Shown here: in pieces, positions 8,845 to 17,970 of the stretch
Layout of the letters: the number at the start of each line of letters is the position of its first letter
Position numbering within the stretch: the stretch's first letter is position 1
Assembly: GCF_018449545.1 (NCBI RefSeq)
Contig: NZ_JAAVUR010000011.1
Coordinates: 62,001-126,000, forward strand
Direction of reading: 5' to 3'
Source: Granulicella sp. dw_53
Lineage (GTDB): Bacteria; Acidobacteriota; Terriglobia; Terriglobales; Acidobacteriaceae
Length of the DNA stretch: 64,000 nucleotides
Position numbers and translations under genes: made by a program
Notes under the pieces: generated by a model
What the model was told of the DNA's origin: nothing
Seen by the model: the letters and a program-made list of their open reading frames with translations, nothing else
Database searches by the model: none

Positions 8845-9603
8845 TCACCCTTTCGATTGGATGATGATCTCGGCGAAGCTGTTGGGGTCGAGGCTCGCTC
8901 CTCCGACCAGGGCGCCGTCGATGTCCTCCAGGCAGCATAGGGTGGCGGCATTTTCAGGCCTGACGGAGCCTCCGTATAGGATTCGGGTGGAGGCGGCGAT
9001 TGCCGGCGTAAGCGAAGCCGCAATCTGGCCGCGGATGAGCTTGTGTGCCTGCTCCGCGGTGGCGGGAGTGGCGGTGCGGCCTGTGCCGATAGCCCAGACG
9101 GGCTCGTAGGCAAAGATCATGGAATGGGCCGTGGTTGGATCGATGCCTTCGAGGGCTACGGCGACCTGTAGTTCAAGCACCTTGGCGGTAAGGTCGGATT
9201 CGCGCTCGTTGAGATGCTCGCCGATACACACAATGGGGATGAGATCGTGGGCGAGAGCGGATTTGAGCTTGAGGTTGACGGTCGTGTCCGTCTCGTTGAA
9301 GTACTGGCGTCGCTCGGAGTGTCCGATGAGGACGTGGGTGCAGCCGATGGCCTTCAGCATCAAGGGAGAGGTCGCGCCAGTGTAGGCCCCTTCGTTGAGC
9401 CAGTGCATGTCCTGCCCGCCGATTTGGATGTGTTTGGAGCGGGGCGTACCGACGACCGCGGCGAGCGAAGAGGCAGAGGGAAAGAGGACGATGTCTGCAT
9501 GGTGATGGTGGGCGACGAGCAGGTCGAAGGCCTGGACGAAGGCTGCGGCCTCGGCCGGGGTCTTATACATCTTCCAGTTGGCGGCAATCAGTGGTTTGCG
9601 CAT
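8845..9603 (-). CDS. tpiA: Triosephosphate isomerase
   Basis: Glycolytic enzyme interconverting dihydroxyacetone phosphate and glyceraldehyde 3-phosphate. It is 252 residues, the usual length. Catalytic residues are visible: Lys11 in NWKM, His95 in IGHSERRQYF and Glu167 in AYEPVWAIGTG (loop 6), followed by the phosphate-binding GGSV and GGAS loops. The start is the family-typical MRKPLIAANWKM. It has no good ribosome site of its own, but a 12-codon reading frame with a strong site ends 6 bp upstream. It lies downstream of pgk, separated by a hairpin. Confidence 0.97.
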   Translation of the reverse strand: MRKPLIAANWKMYKTPAEAAAFVQAFDLLVAHHHHADIVLFPSASSLAAVVGTPRSKHIQIGGQDMHWLNEGAYTGATSPLMLKAIGCTHVLIGHSERRQYFNETDTTVNLKLKSALAHDLIPIVCIGEHLNERESDLTAKVLELQVAVALEGIDPTTAHSMIFAYEPVWAIGTGRTATPATAEQAHKLIRGQIAASLTPAIAASTRILYGGSVRPENAATLCCLEDIDGALVGGASLDPNSFAEIIIQSKG

Positions 9604-9609
9604 GGGGGA

Positions 9610-9648
9610 TCAGTATTCCATCTTGATGGCTTCAAGGGAAGAGAGCAT
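9610..9648 (-). CDS. Possible 12-codon leader peptide before tpiA
   Basis: ATG 9648 is preceded by AGGAG at 6 bp and reads MLSSLEAIKMEY, stop. The stop codon lies 6 bp before the tpiA ATG, which lacks its own Shine-Dalgarno. This arrangement suits translational coupling. Expression is not proven. Confidence 0.4.
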   Translation of the reverse strand: MLSSLEAIKMEY

Positions 9649-9698
9649 CGCAATCTCCTAGAATGAACCGCTGGCGCACGCGGGTTCGACGGAGAAGA

Positions 9699-9728
9699 AG
9701 CAGCCCTTATTTATCCGTAAGGGCTGCT
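9699..9728. terminator. Hairpin overlapping the pgk stop codon
   Basis: An 11-bp perfect stem (AGCAGCCCTTA / TAAGGGCTGCT) with an 8-nt loop that includes the last pgk codons. On the minus strand it is followed by a pyrimidine run. It could attenuate transcription into tpiA. Confidence 0.65.
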
Positions 9729-10912
9729 ACGCCGGGCAGGGTCTTGCCTTCGAGAAATTCAAGGCTGGCTCCTCCACCGGTGGAGATGTGGGTGATCTTC
9801 TCGGCGACGCCAGATTGCTGGACGGCGGCTACAGAGTCTCCTCCACCGACGATGGTGGTGGCGTTGCGATTGTCGGCGACGGCGTGGGCGATGGCGTTCG
9901 TGCCCTTGGCGAAGGCCGGCATCTCGAAGACGCCCATGGGGCCGTTCCAAATGATGGTGTTCGCGTCGGCGATCTCTTTCGAGAAGAGTGCGATGGATTT
10001 GGGACCGATGTCCAGGGCCATGAGGTCGGCTGGGAAGGGGCCGTCGCCGTCGAAGGGGGTGGCGTTGGCGTCGGGGGCAAACTTGTCGGCGAGGACGTGG
10101 TCGATGGGGAGGAGAAAACGCACGCCATTCTTCTTTGCCTTCGCCAGCGCGGATTTGGCGATGTCGAGCTTGTCGGCTTCGACGAGGGACTTGCCGGTGG
10201 TCTGGCCCTGGGCGTTGAGGAACGTGTAGGCCATGCCTCCACCGATGATGATGGCGTCGGCCCTGCTAAGCAGGTTATCGATGACCATGATCTTGTCGGA
10301 GACCTTAGCTCCGCCGATGATGGCGACGAAGGGCTTGATAGGGTCGGTGACAGCCTTGCCGAGGTAGGTCAGCTCCTTGTCCATCAGGAGACCGGCGGCT
10401 GACTGTTTTACGAAGTGGGTGATGCCCTCCGTGGAGGCGTGGGCGCGGTGGGCGCTGCCAAAGGCGTCGTTGACAAAGATGTCGCAGAGGCTGGCGAGCT
10501 GGCGCGCGAAGGCGGGGTCGTTGGCCTCTTCTTCGGGATGGAAGCGGAGGTTTTCGAGGAGCAGCGTCTGTCCGGATTCTAGATTGCCGGCGAGTTCGGA
10601 GGCGACGTCGCCAACGCAGTCCGGGGAGAAGGCGACGTTCTCGTCCTGATCGATAACGTGATCCAGGAGGAGGCGAAGTCGATCGACAACTGGGCGGAGG
10701 CTCATGCTCTCGACGACTTTGCCCTTAGGGCGCCCGAGATGCGAGGCGAGGATGACCTTGGCCTTGTGGCGCAGCGCGTACTCGATGGTCGGGATGGTCT
10801 CCCGGATGCGGGTGTCGTCGGTGATCGCACCATCTTTGAGAGGAACGTTGAAGTCGACGCGTATAAGGACGCGCTTGTCTTTGAGCTCGAGGTCGCGGAT
10901 GGATAGTTTCAT
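9707..10912 (-). CDS. pgk: Phosphoglycerate kinase
   Basis: Glycolytic enzyme making ATP from 1,3-bisphosphoglycerate. From ATG 10912 it is 401 residues and begins [20 protein letters not shown], as expected. Signature segments are [17 protein letters not shown], the EEANDPAFA region, [19 protein letters not shown] and GGGDSVAAV near the C-terminus. The frame is open for another 50 codons upstream, but that extension has no family similarity and overlaps ridA, so it is not used. The ribosome site is weak. It sits between ridA and tpiA; gap is 2 kb away on the same strand. Confidence 0.97.
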   Translation of the reverse strand: MKLSIRDLELKDKRVLIRVDFNVPLKDGAITDDTRIRETIPTIEYALRHKAKVILASHLGRPKGKVVESMSLRPVVDRLRLLLDHVIDQDENVAFSPDCVGDVASELAGNLESGQTLLLENLRFHPEEEANDPAFARQLASLCDIFVNDAFGSAHRAHASTEGITHFVKQSAAGLLMDKELTYLGKAVTDPIKPFVAIIGGAKVSDKIMVIDNLLSRADAIIIGGGMAYTFLNAQGQTTGKSLVEADKLDIAKSALAKAKKNGVRFLLPIDHVLADKFAPDANATPFDGDGPFPADLMALDIGPKSIALFSKEIADANTIIWNGPMGVFEMPAFAKGTNAIAHAVADNRNATTIVGGGDSVAAVQQSGVAEKITHISTGGGASLEFLEGKTLPGVAALTDK

Positions 10913-11024
10913 GTCAGCTATGAGGATACGGCGCGAAGCGGAGATTGGCGAGTGGGGTAGAGATTCGCCGAGAACCAGCACGCCGGAGAGAGCGTTCAGG
11001 ATGTTGGGCCTGGTTCGGACTGCG

Positions 11025-11402
11025 CTAGTCGGGTATCGCGGCGTCGGCCTCGATCTCAACACGCCAGGACGGGGTGAGCAGCGCGGCTACAACAACCATC
11101 GTGGCTGCCGGACGGATGAGAGAGAAGAACTTATTGTGGATGCGGCCGACTGCCTCCCAATCTTCAGCGTGAGTGAGGTACATGCGGGTGCGGTAGACGT
11201 GCTCAATGGAACTGCCGGCGTTCTTGAGAGCGGCGGCGATGAGAGTAAGGCATTGGTCGGTCTGCTCGGCGATGTCTGCGTTATCAGCGCCTACTGGGCC
11301 TGTTCCGGAGACGTGAACCTGATTGCCGATGCGGACAGCGCGGGAAAAGCCGATCACAGGCTCGAAGGGGCTGGTGCCAGGGACGTTGGTGCGCTGGGTC
11401 AT
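11025..11402 (-). CDS. RidA/YjgF family enamine/imine deaminase-like protein
   Basis: A small trimeric-family protein of 125 residues that in characterised members hydrolyses reactive enamine/imine intermediates from PLP enzymes. Visible family features are [10 protein letters not shown], the [18 protein letters not shown] helix, RTRMYLT and a C-terminal [10 protein letters not shown] with the conserved Glu. The start ATG is 3 bp after the stop of the PNPOx-like gene, so the two are cotranscribed, with pgk 112 bp downstream. Exact substrate unknown. Confidence 0.9.
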   Translation of the reverse strand: MTQRTNVPGTSPFEPVIGFSRAVRIGNQVHVSGTGPVGADNADIAEQTDQCLTLIAAALKNAGSSIEHVYRTRMYLTHAEDWEAVGRIHNKFFSLIRPAATMVVVAALLTPSWRVEIEADAAIPD

Positions 11403-11405
11403 AGA

Positions 11406-12089
11406 CTATGCATCCTCTTTTTTCTTCGTTTGACTTGGGAGTGGATCTGGAGACTGTGGCTGAGGATTGACCTGTGTGAGGCGGCGTAGCCGGGCGTTTT
11501 CGGCTTCGAGTTGTTCGAGCTTGAGACGAATTGGGGCAAGAACCTCCTGCAACTCCTCCAAAGTGTAGCGTGGGGTGATGTGCTGGGGGCAGTTCCAATC
11601 GAAGGCCTCAACGTGGATGAGGATGGCGTGTTCGACGATGGCCGACGGGTCGTCTGGACGAAGAGATTGTATGAGAGCCGCATTCTCCGCACTTTGCTCG
11701 TGGACTTCGACACGCCCTAGGATTTTGAGCCGGGTCTGGTTGGGGTAGTCCATGAAGAAAAGGGCGACGCGAGCGTCGTGCTCGAGGTTGCCGAGGCTGA
11801 TGTACTGTTTGTTGCCGCGCAGGTCTGCAAAGCCCAGGAGGGAAGGGCCGAGGACTTTGACGAAACCCTTTGGGCCGCCGCGGTGTTGGACGTAAGGCCA
11901 ACCGGTCTCGCTGACGGAGGCCATGTAGAAGCTGTCCCGGAGTTGCAGGAAGGCTTGCTCGTCGGGGCCGAGGGTATTCCCCGCAGCGGAAGCCTTCTCC
12001 ATACGCTCGTACTGGCGACGGCTATTGTGTTGAAGTTGCTGTTGTTTGACGAGAGGCGTGAAGGCTAGTTCATGGAAACGGCTGCCCAT
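11406..12089 (-). CDS. Pyridoxamine 5'-phosphate oxidase-fold flavoprotein
   Basis: A 227-residue protein with the split-barrel FMN-binding fold. The core runs from about residue 45 (FLQLRDSFYMASVSETGWPYVQHRGG) through LADLRGNKQYISLGNL-like and VALFFMDYPNQTRLKILGR segments. WNCPQHITPRYT follows near 165-180. The C-terminus has a coiled-coil-like helix (LEQLEAENARLRRL) and a polar tail. This is the general-stress/PNPOx-like group, not PdxH itself, so the substrate is unknown. It is the first gene of a probable operon with ridA. Confidence 0.85.
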   Translation of the reverse strand: MGSRFHELAFTPLVKQQQLQHNSRRQYERMEKASAAGNTLGPDEQAFLQLRDSFYMASVSETGWPYVQHRGGPKGFVKVLGPSLLGFADLRGNKQYISLGNLEHDARVALFFMDYPNQTRLKILGRVEVHEQSAENAALIQSLRPDDPSAIVEHAILIHVEAFDWNCPQHITPRYTLEELQEVLAPIRLKLEQLEAENARLRRLTQVNPQPQSPDPLPSQTKKKEDA

Positions 12090-12365
12090 GAGGTTTCTCG
12101 ATCCCGGCAGGTGGACTCGCTGCCATTGTTTGAGATTCTAAGACAGATACGTCCGATTCAGGATTATTGATGACCGGCTGGAAATTTGAGTGGTGCGGAT
12201 GCAGATTCTTTGAGGTTTGAGAAGGCGAGATTGGAATTTAGAGCGTTTCATAGTCGAGTTTAAATCGTCGAAAGGTACTGTCGACGCGTGCAATGTATGT
12301 GTCGCTCCCGACGTTCCAAGAAAGGAATGTAGGGTATGATCCGCACTACTGCCTGGAGGAAGAGC

Positions 12366-13028
12366 ATGTGTTTTTCGGCAACAGCGAACTTCGTAGGCAG
12401 CGCGGCGCTGGGCGTGATCGGCGTGGTGACGATTCGTGAGGTAAAGCACAGGCGGGAGCTACTCTTCGCCTCCTTTCCGATCCTGTTTGCGATTCATCAG
12501 TTCACAGAAGGTTTCGTGTGGCTGGGGTTGGATGGCGTTCTTTCGCCGAAGGTAACTCATAATGCGGGTGCGGCGTTCGTGCTCTTCGCGCAGGGGCTTT
12601 TGCCCTTTCTCCTGCCGCTGGGAGTCCTCTTGATGGAGCCGACCGCGAGACGAAGAAGGCGAATGATGCCGTTCGTTGTCCTGGGAACGGCACTTACGCT
12701 TTACATGTTGTGGGGACTGACAGCGTATCCACTGCAGGTCTATGCGATGGATCACAGCATCGTGTACTCCAACGTCGCGACCAATTTGACCTGGGTCGCT
12801 GTCTTATATGTAATTGCGACGTGCGGTTCGCTCTTCTTTTCTGGGATTCGGGAGCTCATTGCCTTTGGCGCGGCGAATTTGACGATCCTGCTGGTGGTCA
12901 TGGCAGTGAAGCGTTACGCTTTCACCTCTGTCTGGTGTGCCTATGCGGCGATCGCCAGCCTGATCATCTGCAGCTACTTCCGGAAGAACCAGACCGGAAG
13001 ACCGTTCAGTTATGCAGAGGCGATGTGA
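12366..13028 (+). CDS. DUF6629-type polytopic membrane protein
   Basis: A 220-residue integral membrane protein. ATG 12366 has GGAGGAAGA just upstream, and the family-typical MCFSATANFVGSA start supports it. Seven or so hydrophobic segments are visible, separated by short basic loops (EPTARRRRRM; FRKNQTGR at the end). The HQFTEGFVWLGLDG motif after the second segment is characteristic. No enzymatic motif is evident and the function is unknown. It is convergent with gap, with a hairpin between them. Confidence 0.82.
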   Translation: MCFSATANFVGSAALGVIGVVTIREVKHRRELLFASFPILFAIHQFTEGFVWLGLDGVLSPKVTHNAGAAFVLFAQGLLPFLLPLGVLLMEPTARRRRRMMPFVVLGTALTLYMLWGLTAYPLQVYAMDHSIVYSNVATNLTWVAVLYVIATCGSLFFSGIRELIAFGAANLTILLVVMAVKRYAFTSVWCAYAAIASLIICSYFRKNQTGRPFSYAEAM

Positions 13029-13043
13029 GGATTTAAATACGAT

Positions 13044-13068
13044 GGCCCGCGATGGTTAATCGCGGGCC
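13044..13068. terminator. Bidirectional terminator between DUF6629 gene and gap
   Basis: A 10-bp GC-rich perfect stem (GGCCCGCGAT / ATCGCGGGCC) with a 5-nt loop, between convergent genes. T-tracts are short. Confidence 0.75.
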
Positions 13069-13090
13069 GTCGATTTAGATGCTGCAGAAG

Positions 13091-14098
13091 TTAGAGACCT
13101 TTAGCGACCAGGAAGAGGATGAGATCCTTGACCCGGCTGGAGTAGCCCCACTCGTTGTCATACCAACTAATGACCTTACCGGTATTGGTGCCGACCACCT
13201 TGGTGAGGAGGGAGTCGAAGATGGACGAGAGAGGATTGCCCCTGAAGTCGGAGCTGACGAGCTCCTCGGTGGTGTAGCCGAGGATGCCCTTGAGCGCGCC
13301 TTCGGAGGCAGACTTGATGGCAGCGTTGATGCTGTCGACGGTGATCGGCTTCTCGGAGACGAAGGTGAGGTCGACGACCGAGACGTTCGGGGTAGGAACG
13401 CGGATTGCAAAGCCGTCGAGCTTGCCGGACATCTCCGGGATGACGAGCTTCAGGGCCTTGGCGGCGCCTGTCGAGCTCGGGATCATGGAGAGGGCGGCTG
13501 CGCGAGCGCGGCGGAGGTCCTTATGGGGCGTGTCGAGGATGACCTGATCGTTGGTATAGCTGTGAATGGTGGTCATGATGCCCGAGGCGATGCCGAAGGT
13601 GTCGTGCAGGACCTTGACGACGGGCGCGAGGCAGTTGGTGGTGCAAGATGCGTTGGAGATGACGTTATGCTTAGCCGCGTCGTACTTCGAATCGTTGACG
13701 CCGAGGACGACGGTCAGATCCTCGTTGGTGGCGGGAGCGGAGATGATCACCTTTTTGACGGTGCTGCCGAGGTGGGCTTTGGCCTTTTCGGCGTCGGTAA
13801 AGAAGCCGGTGGACTCGACGACGATCTGTGCGCCGACGGAGGCCCAATCGAGTTTGGAGGGGTCCCGCTCGGCGAAGACCTTGAGCTGCTTGCCGTCCAC
13901 AGCGATGAAGTCGGCTCCGTAGGTGATTTCCTGCTTGAGATTGCCGAGGATGGAGTCGTACTTGAGGAGGTGGGCCAGGGTGGCCGGGGTGGTGAGGTCG
14001 TTGACAGCGACGAACTCGATATCAGGGTTGCCTAGTGCGGTGCGGAAGACGTTGCGTCCGATGCGGCCGAAGCCGTTGATACCTACCTTAACTGCCAT
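13091..14098 (-). CDS. gap: Glyceraldehyde-3-phosphate dehydrogenase, type I
   Basis: NAD-dependent glycolytic dehydrogenase of 335 residues. It starts MAVKVGINGFGRIGRNVFR (Rossmann GxGxxG), with AGGAG about 10 bp before ATG 14098. The catalytic Cys152 lies in SNASCTTNC, and WYDNEWGYSSRV is near the C-terminus. A 20-codon upstream extension is open but lacks family similarity. It lies on the same strand as pgk and tpiA, though not contiguous with them. Confidence 0.97.
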   Translation of the reverse strand: MAVKVGINGFGRIGRNVFRTALGNPDIEFVAVNDLTTPATLAHLLKYDSILGNLKQEITYGADFIAVDGKQLKVFAERDPSKLDWASVGAQIVVESTGFFTDAEKAKAHLGSTVKKVIISAPATNEDLTVVLGVNDSKYDAAKHNVISNASCTTNCLAPVVKVLHDTFGIASGIMTTIHSYTNDQVILDTPHKDLRRARAAALSMIPSSTGAAKALKLVIPEMSGKLDGFAIRVPTPNVSVVDLTFVSEKPITVDSINAAIKSASEGALKGILGYTTEELVSSDFRGNPLSSIFDSLLTKVVGTNTGKVISWYDNEWGYSSRVKDLILFLVAKGL

Positions 14099-14277
14099 GT
14101 TCGCTGAAACTCCTGTCGAGATTAATGCATTGGGATGATTGTAGACCTGGGGCGGCAAAAAAAGGGCGATCGCGGATCTTCAGGTAGATGCCGATCGAAG
14201 CGGCGATGGGACAGGTGGGGTATACGGTGTGGTGCAGGGATTTGCGGGGGCGTTCCGGGCTGTGTTACAAGCGTGAC

Positions 14278-15144
14278 ATGCGCGAACTGCGCGAATGGAT
14301 AAGCGAAAAAATGAGACGACGCCCTAGACGTGGACCGAACGAGTCGGAGTCCACCGGCAAAAGCGGGCAGGAGCTGCCTGTCGACCAACCAGCTCCCCTG
14401 AGACCGACCTATCCTGATGCTTTGCCGGCCCGTCCGGCGGCACCTCTAGCAAGTGTGACGGTTGAGGTACCGGAACCGGTAGCAGCCTCCATGCCGGAGC
14501 CGATTGCGACGCCGTTTGAGCCCGCCGCGCCTGAGAAGACCATGGTGGTGGAGACGCAGCCGGATTCGCTGAGCACGCCGCCGGCGGAGCAGACTGCCTT
14601 AAAGTCTCCTCGAGGCTATGTGGTTCTTACGATTGGACTGCCTGGTTCGGGTAAGACGACCTGGTACAAACGGCGGGGCGTGACTCCGCTGTCGAGCGAC
14701 CTGCTGCGGACGCTGCTGTTTGACGATATTACGGAGCAGCGCTATCAGGGACTGGTCTTTAGCACGTTGCGGAGCTTGCTGCGGGCGCGCTTGATCGCCA
14801 AGATGCCGTGGAACTACGTCGATGCTACGAACCTTTCGCCGCATGAGCGGAAACAGTGGATCAAGATGGCGAAGAGCTTCGGGTATGAGGTCCAGGCAGT
14901 CTTCTTCGATGTGCCGTTGGCGGTCTGCATGGAGCGGAACAGCAAACGCGACCGCGCTGTGACCGACGAGGTGATGCTAAAGATGGCGGAGCGCCTGAAA
15001 CCACCTAGTTTCAAAGAGGGTTTCGAGAAGATTACGGTGGTGCGGGTGAAGGGCCAGCCTGGCGCACTGCCGGTGTCGGCGCCTGATTCTGCCGTTGCAG
15101 GTGAGCAGGGTGGGGCAGAGCATGCTCCGGAGGCTGCTGAGTAG
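14278..15144 (+). CDS. P-loop kinase with Pro/Ala/Glu-rich N-terminal region
   Basis: A predicted nucleotide kinase of 288 residues from ATG 14278; an earlier ATG at 14188 adds an unconvincing leader. Residues 1-20 are basic and charged. About 20-110 is a low-complexity Pro/Ala/Glu/Val linker. The kinase domain starts at about 117 with Walker A GLPGSGKTT, then SSDLLRTLLFDD, VDATNLSPHERKQWI, VFFDVPLAVCMERN and a basic lid. This matches the polynucleotide-kinase/zeta-like AAA_33 group. Substrate unknown; no antitoxin partner is seen next to it. Confidence 0.75.
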   Translation: MRELREWISEKMRRRPRRGPNESESTGKSGQELPVDQPAPLRPTYPDALPARPAAPLASVTVEVPEPVAASMPEPIATPFEPAAPEKTMVVETQPDSLSTPPAEQTALKSPRGYVVLTIGLPGSGKTTWYKRRGVTPLSSDLLRTLLFDDITEQRYQGLVFSTLRSLLRARLIAKMPWNYVDATNLSPHERKQWIKMAKSFGYEVQAVFFDVPLAVCMERNSKRDRAVTDEVMLKMAERLKPPSFKEGFEKITVVRVKGQPGALPVSAPDSAVAGEQGGAEHAPEAAE

Positions 15145-15178
15145 GCTGTTTGGCTGACCGCTCTCAGGATTTATAGAC

Positions 15179-15940
15179 ATGCCCAATGTTGGCGTTGAGT
15201 TCGCGAAGGTGAGCTACATGCTGGCAGATGGGCATGTTTTGCTGCGTGAAGTCTCCTTGAAATTGGAGGCGGAGAAGACGACTGCTCTGTTGGGGCGAAG
15301 TGGGTCTGGCAAGACTACTCTTTTACGGATGGTGAATGGGCTGGTGGTGCCGACGGAGGGGTCGGTGTCAGTCGTGGGAAAGGAGGTTTCGGCGGCCAGG
15401 ACGGTAAGGGATTGGGTGTTGTTGCGGCGGGGAATTGGGTATGTGATTCAGGAGACGGGGCTGTTTCCGCATATGACGGTGGAGCGGAATGCTGGGCTGG
15501 CGCTGGAGCTGGCGGGGCGAGGGAAGGCTGAGATCGCTCGGCGGGCAGAGGAGGTTCTGGGGCTGGCTGGACTGGACTTTGGGGCATTGCGGGAGCGGTA
15601 TCCTTGGCAGTTGAGTGGAGGGCAGAGGCAGCGAGTGGGGCTGGCTCGGGCTTTGGCGATGGATCCGGCAGTGTTGCTGATGGATGAGCCTTTCGGGGCG
15701 CTGGATCCGATTACGCGGGCGGAGATGCAGACGATGCTGCGGGAGCTGTTGGGACGGGTGAAGAAGACCGTTCTGCTGGTGACGCACGATCTGGATGAGG
15801 CGCTTTATCTGGCGGATCGAGTGGTGTTTCTGGAGGCTGGCGAGGTCGTCGCGGATATGGCTGCGGCTGAGGTGTTGGGATCTGAGAACGTGGCGGTGAA
15901 GGAGTATGTTGGGGCGGTGCATCGGGCGGTGCGGAATTGA
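15179..15940 (+). CDS. Osmoprotectant ABC transporter ATPase (OpuC/OsmV type)
   Basis: Cytoplasmic ATP-hydrolysing subunit, 253 residues. Walker A GRSGSGKTT is at 39-47. The Q-loop is in VIQETGLFPHMTV (characteristic of the glycine betaine/proline group), the signature is LSGGQRQRVGLARAL and Walker B is VLLMDEPFGALDP. The H-loop is LLVTHDLDEALYLADR. A CBS tandem, present in some OpuA/OpuC ATPases, is absent. The stop overlaps the permease start (ATGA). The coding strand is extremely G-rich, like its two partners. Confidence 0.9.
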   Translation: MPNVGVEFAKVSYMLADGHVLLREVSLKLEAEKTTALLGRSGSGKTTLLRMVNGLVVPTEGSVSVVGKEVSAARTVRDWVLLRRGIGYVIQETGLFPHMTVERNAGLALELAGRGKAEIARRAEEVLGLAGLDFGALRERYPWQLSGGQRQRVGLARALAMDPAVLLMDEPFGALDPITRAEMQTMLRELLGRVKKTVLLVTHDLDEALYLADRVVFLEAGEVVADMAAAEVLGSENVAVKEYVGAVHRAVRN

Positions 15941-16569
15941 TGGGCTTTCTGCACTCGCACGGATGGGAGATCGCTCGGCTGACGTTTGAGCATCTTTGGC
16001 TGACGCTGAGTGCGATGGTGTTAGCGGCTGCGATCGGATTTCCTTTGGGAGTTCTGCTGACGCGGAGGCGAGCGTGGGCGCGACCTGTGATTGCGTTTGC
16101 AAATGTGGTGCAGACGGTGCCTAGTCTGGCGCTGTTTGGGCTGCTATTGCCTGTGCCTTGGCTGGGGGAGAATGCGGCTCGGCTGGCGATTCTGGCGCTG
16201 ACGGGATATGCGCTTTTGCCGATTTTGCGGAATACGTATGCGGGCGTTGGTAGCGTCGATCCGGCGCTGGTGGATGTCGCGGAGGCGTTGGGGATGACGC
16301 AGTGGCAGCGGCTGGTGAAGGTGGAGATGCCGCTGGCGGCGAGTGTGATTTTGGCGGGTTTGCGGACGGCTACCGTGACTTGTGTGGGAGTGGCTACGAT
16401 TGCGGCGGCGATTGGGGCGGGTGGATTGGGGGAGCTGATCTTCCGGGGAGTTGCGTCGGTGGATAACGGGCTGGTGCTGGCTGGGGCGATTCCGGCGGCT
16501 TTGCTGGCTTTGGGAGCGGATGCGGGCTTGGGGTGGCTGGAAGGTCGGCTTGCGGTGCGGCGGGTATGA
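15937..16569 (+). CDS. Osmoprotectant ABC transporter permease (OpuCB type)
   Basis: Inner-membrane subunit of 210 residues with about five hydrophobic segments and the BPD_transp_1 EAA loop (VAEALGMTQWQRLVKVEMPL). The segments VVQTVPSLALFGLLLPV and LLPILRNTYAGV are typical of the OpuCB/OpuCD/YehW family. It overlaps the ATPase gene by 4 bp, implying translational coupling. A second permease, as in OpuCB/CD pairs, is not present, so it may form a homodimer. Confidence 0.9.
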   Translation: MMGFLHSHGWEIARLTFEHLWLTLSAMVLAAAIGFPLGVLLTRRRAWARPVIAFANVVQTVPSLALFGLLLPVPWLGENAARLAILALTGYALLPILRNTYAGVGSVDPALVDVAEALGMTQWQRLVKVEMPLAASVILAGLRTATVTCVGVATIAAAIGAGGLGELIFRGVASVDNGLVLAGAIPAALLALGADAGLGWLEGRLAVRRV

Positions 16570-16664
16570 GGGGCTTTGGGGCAGACCCCCTCCCCCCTTA
16601 TTTAACTAAATTCCTCGAAGTAGAAGGGTTAGCTTTGTACTTAAAAATGGGTCGCGGGGTGAGG

Positions 16665-17621
16665 ATGGGGTGGGTGGGGCTTCGTGGGGGGGCTTCTGGG
16701 GGCCGTTTTTGTCAAGTGCGAGGTGTTTCGGCGACGTGGCTCGCCGTTCTGGTTTTGTGTGGGCTTCAGGTGTTGGTGGGGTGTGCACCGCCACGATCTT
16801 CGCGGGTGGTGATTGGGGCGAAGAACTTTACGGAGCAGGTGGTGCTCGGGGAGCTGGTGGCGCAGGAGATCGAGGCGGTGACCGGGGAGCGGGTGGGCCG
16901 GCGGTTCTATCTGGCAGGGAGTTATCTGTGCCAGCAGGCGCTGGTGAGCGGGCGGATCGATGGGTATGTGGAGTACACCGGGACGGCGTTGACGGCGATT
17001 TTGAAGCAGCCGTTGCCTCCTCCGGGGCAGCGGGATGCGGCTCGGGTCTTTGAGACTGTTGCACGGCTCTATAAGGAGCGGTACGGCGTGCGGGTGGAGC
17101 CGGGGCTGGGGTTTGAGGATACGTTTGCCATGGTGGTGCGGGGAGCGGATGCGCAGAGGCTGGGGTTGAAGACGATCTCGGATTCGCTGAAGGTCGCGCC
17201 TGAGTGGAGGCTGGGGGTGGGGTATGAGTTTCAGGAGCGGCCGGACGGGCTGCGGGGGCTAGAGGCGGTGTATGGGTTGAGGTTCGCGGGACAGCCGCGG
17301 ACGATGGATTTGGGGTTGCTGTACCGGGCGTTGGCGAGTGAACAGGTGGATATGGTGGCGGGGAGCTCGACCGATGGGCCGATACGGGCGCTGGGGTTTA
17401 CGGTGCTGGCGGATGACAAGCATTACTTTCCGCCGTATGACGCGGTGCCCTTGGTGCGGGAGGATTCGCTGAAGAAGCATCCGGGGATTCAGGTGGCGTT
17501 GGATAAGCTGGCGGGGAGGGTGACGGCGGATGAGGTGCGGGGAATGAACGATGCGGTGGATGGGCAGCATCGGGATGTGGGGGATGTGGTGCGGGAGTTT
17601 CGGCGAGGGAAGGGTTTGTAG
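16665..17621 (+). CDS. Glycine betaine/choline-type substrate-binding lipoprotein
   Basis: Periplasmic OpuAC-like binding protein for the ABC transporter. Mature features are VVIGAKNFTEQVVLGEL and GRIDGYVEYTGTALTAIL, with an aromatic-lined second lobe ending at YFPPYDAVPLVRED. The N-terminus carries a lipoprotein-like signal, LAVLVLCGLQVLVGC. The start is uncertain: ATG 16665 (GGGGTGAG close upstream), ATG 16647 or ATG 16566 are possible. It follows the permease by about 95 bp from the chosen start and completes a three-gene uptake system. The specific quaternary amine cannot be told from sequence. Confidence 0.87.
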   Translation: MGWVGLRGGASGGRFCQVRGVSATWLAVLVLCGLQVLVGCAPPRSSRVVIGAKNFTEQVVLGELVAQEIEAVTGERVGRRFYLAGSYLCQQALVSGRIDGYVEYTGTALTAILKQPLPPPGQRDAARVFETVARLYKERYGVRVEPGLGFEDTFAMVVRGADAQRLGLKTISDSLKVAPEWRLGVGYEFQERPDGLRGLEAVYGLRFAGQPRTMDLGLLYRALASEQVDMVAGSSTDGPIRALGFTVLADDKHYFPPYDAVPLVREDSLKKHPGIQVALDKLAGRVTADEVRGMNDAVDGQHRDVGDVVREFRRGKGL

Positions 17622-17970
17622 TGGTGACTGCGGATTGGGTGGATGAGCGCGATTTGGGAGGGGTTGAAGAGAACGAACCTTGACGGTGTTGGCGGAGGAA
17701 GGAAGGCGGTCGTGCTTTGCGCGATACCCCACCCTATCCGACGATGAGACTGTCGGAAAGGATGGGGCACCCGCTTTTGTGGTTAGGGGTGATTTTTGTG
17801 GCTGGGTGGGGAGTGGGTTTTTCCGCTGTGGAACTTGCGATGGTGGTGTGAATGCTTCGGTGGAAAGGATGGTCCTGGAGTGGGGTGGCGGGGTGATCTT
17901 GCCTCTCAAATCGGGGCTGGCGCATGTATATTTAGCTTGGCTGCGATGAAAGAGAGTAAGGGCTAAAGAC
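17622..17970. other. Intergenic region with a palindromic repeat
   Basis: About 350 bp without a credible gene. It contains one copy of the CCCCACCCT-type hairpin (17721-17774). The remainder is G-rich plus-strand sequence resembling decayed or low-constraint DNA. Confidence 0.55.
17721..17774. repeat. Intergenic palindromic repeat, copy 1
   Basis: An imperfect hairpin: GATACCCCACCCTATCCGAC, an 8-nt loop, then TGTCGGAAAGGATGGGGCACC. It shares arms with two copies about 0.9 kb downstream. I recall similar elements as frequent in Acidobacteriaceae intergenic regions. Confidence 0.7.

Noticed and set aside
13079..14035. Long Gly/Asp-rich plus-strand frame opposite gap
   Set aside because: Pure antisense shadow of a well-conserved glycolytic gene; composition mirrors its codon usage.
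17680..17949. 89-codon plus-strand frame
   Set aside because: It reads through the palindromic repeat and G-rich intergenic DNA, with no start signal or similarity.
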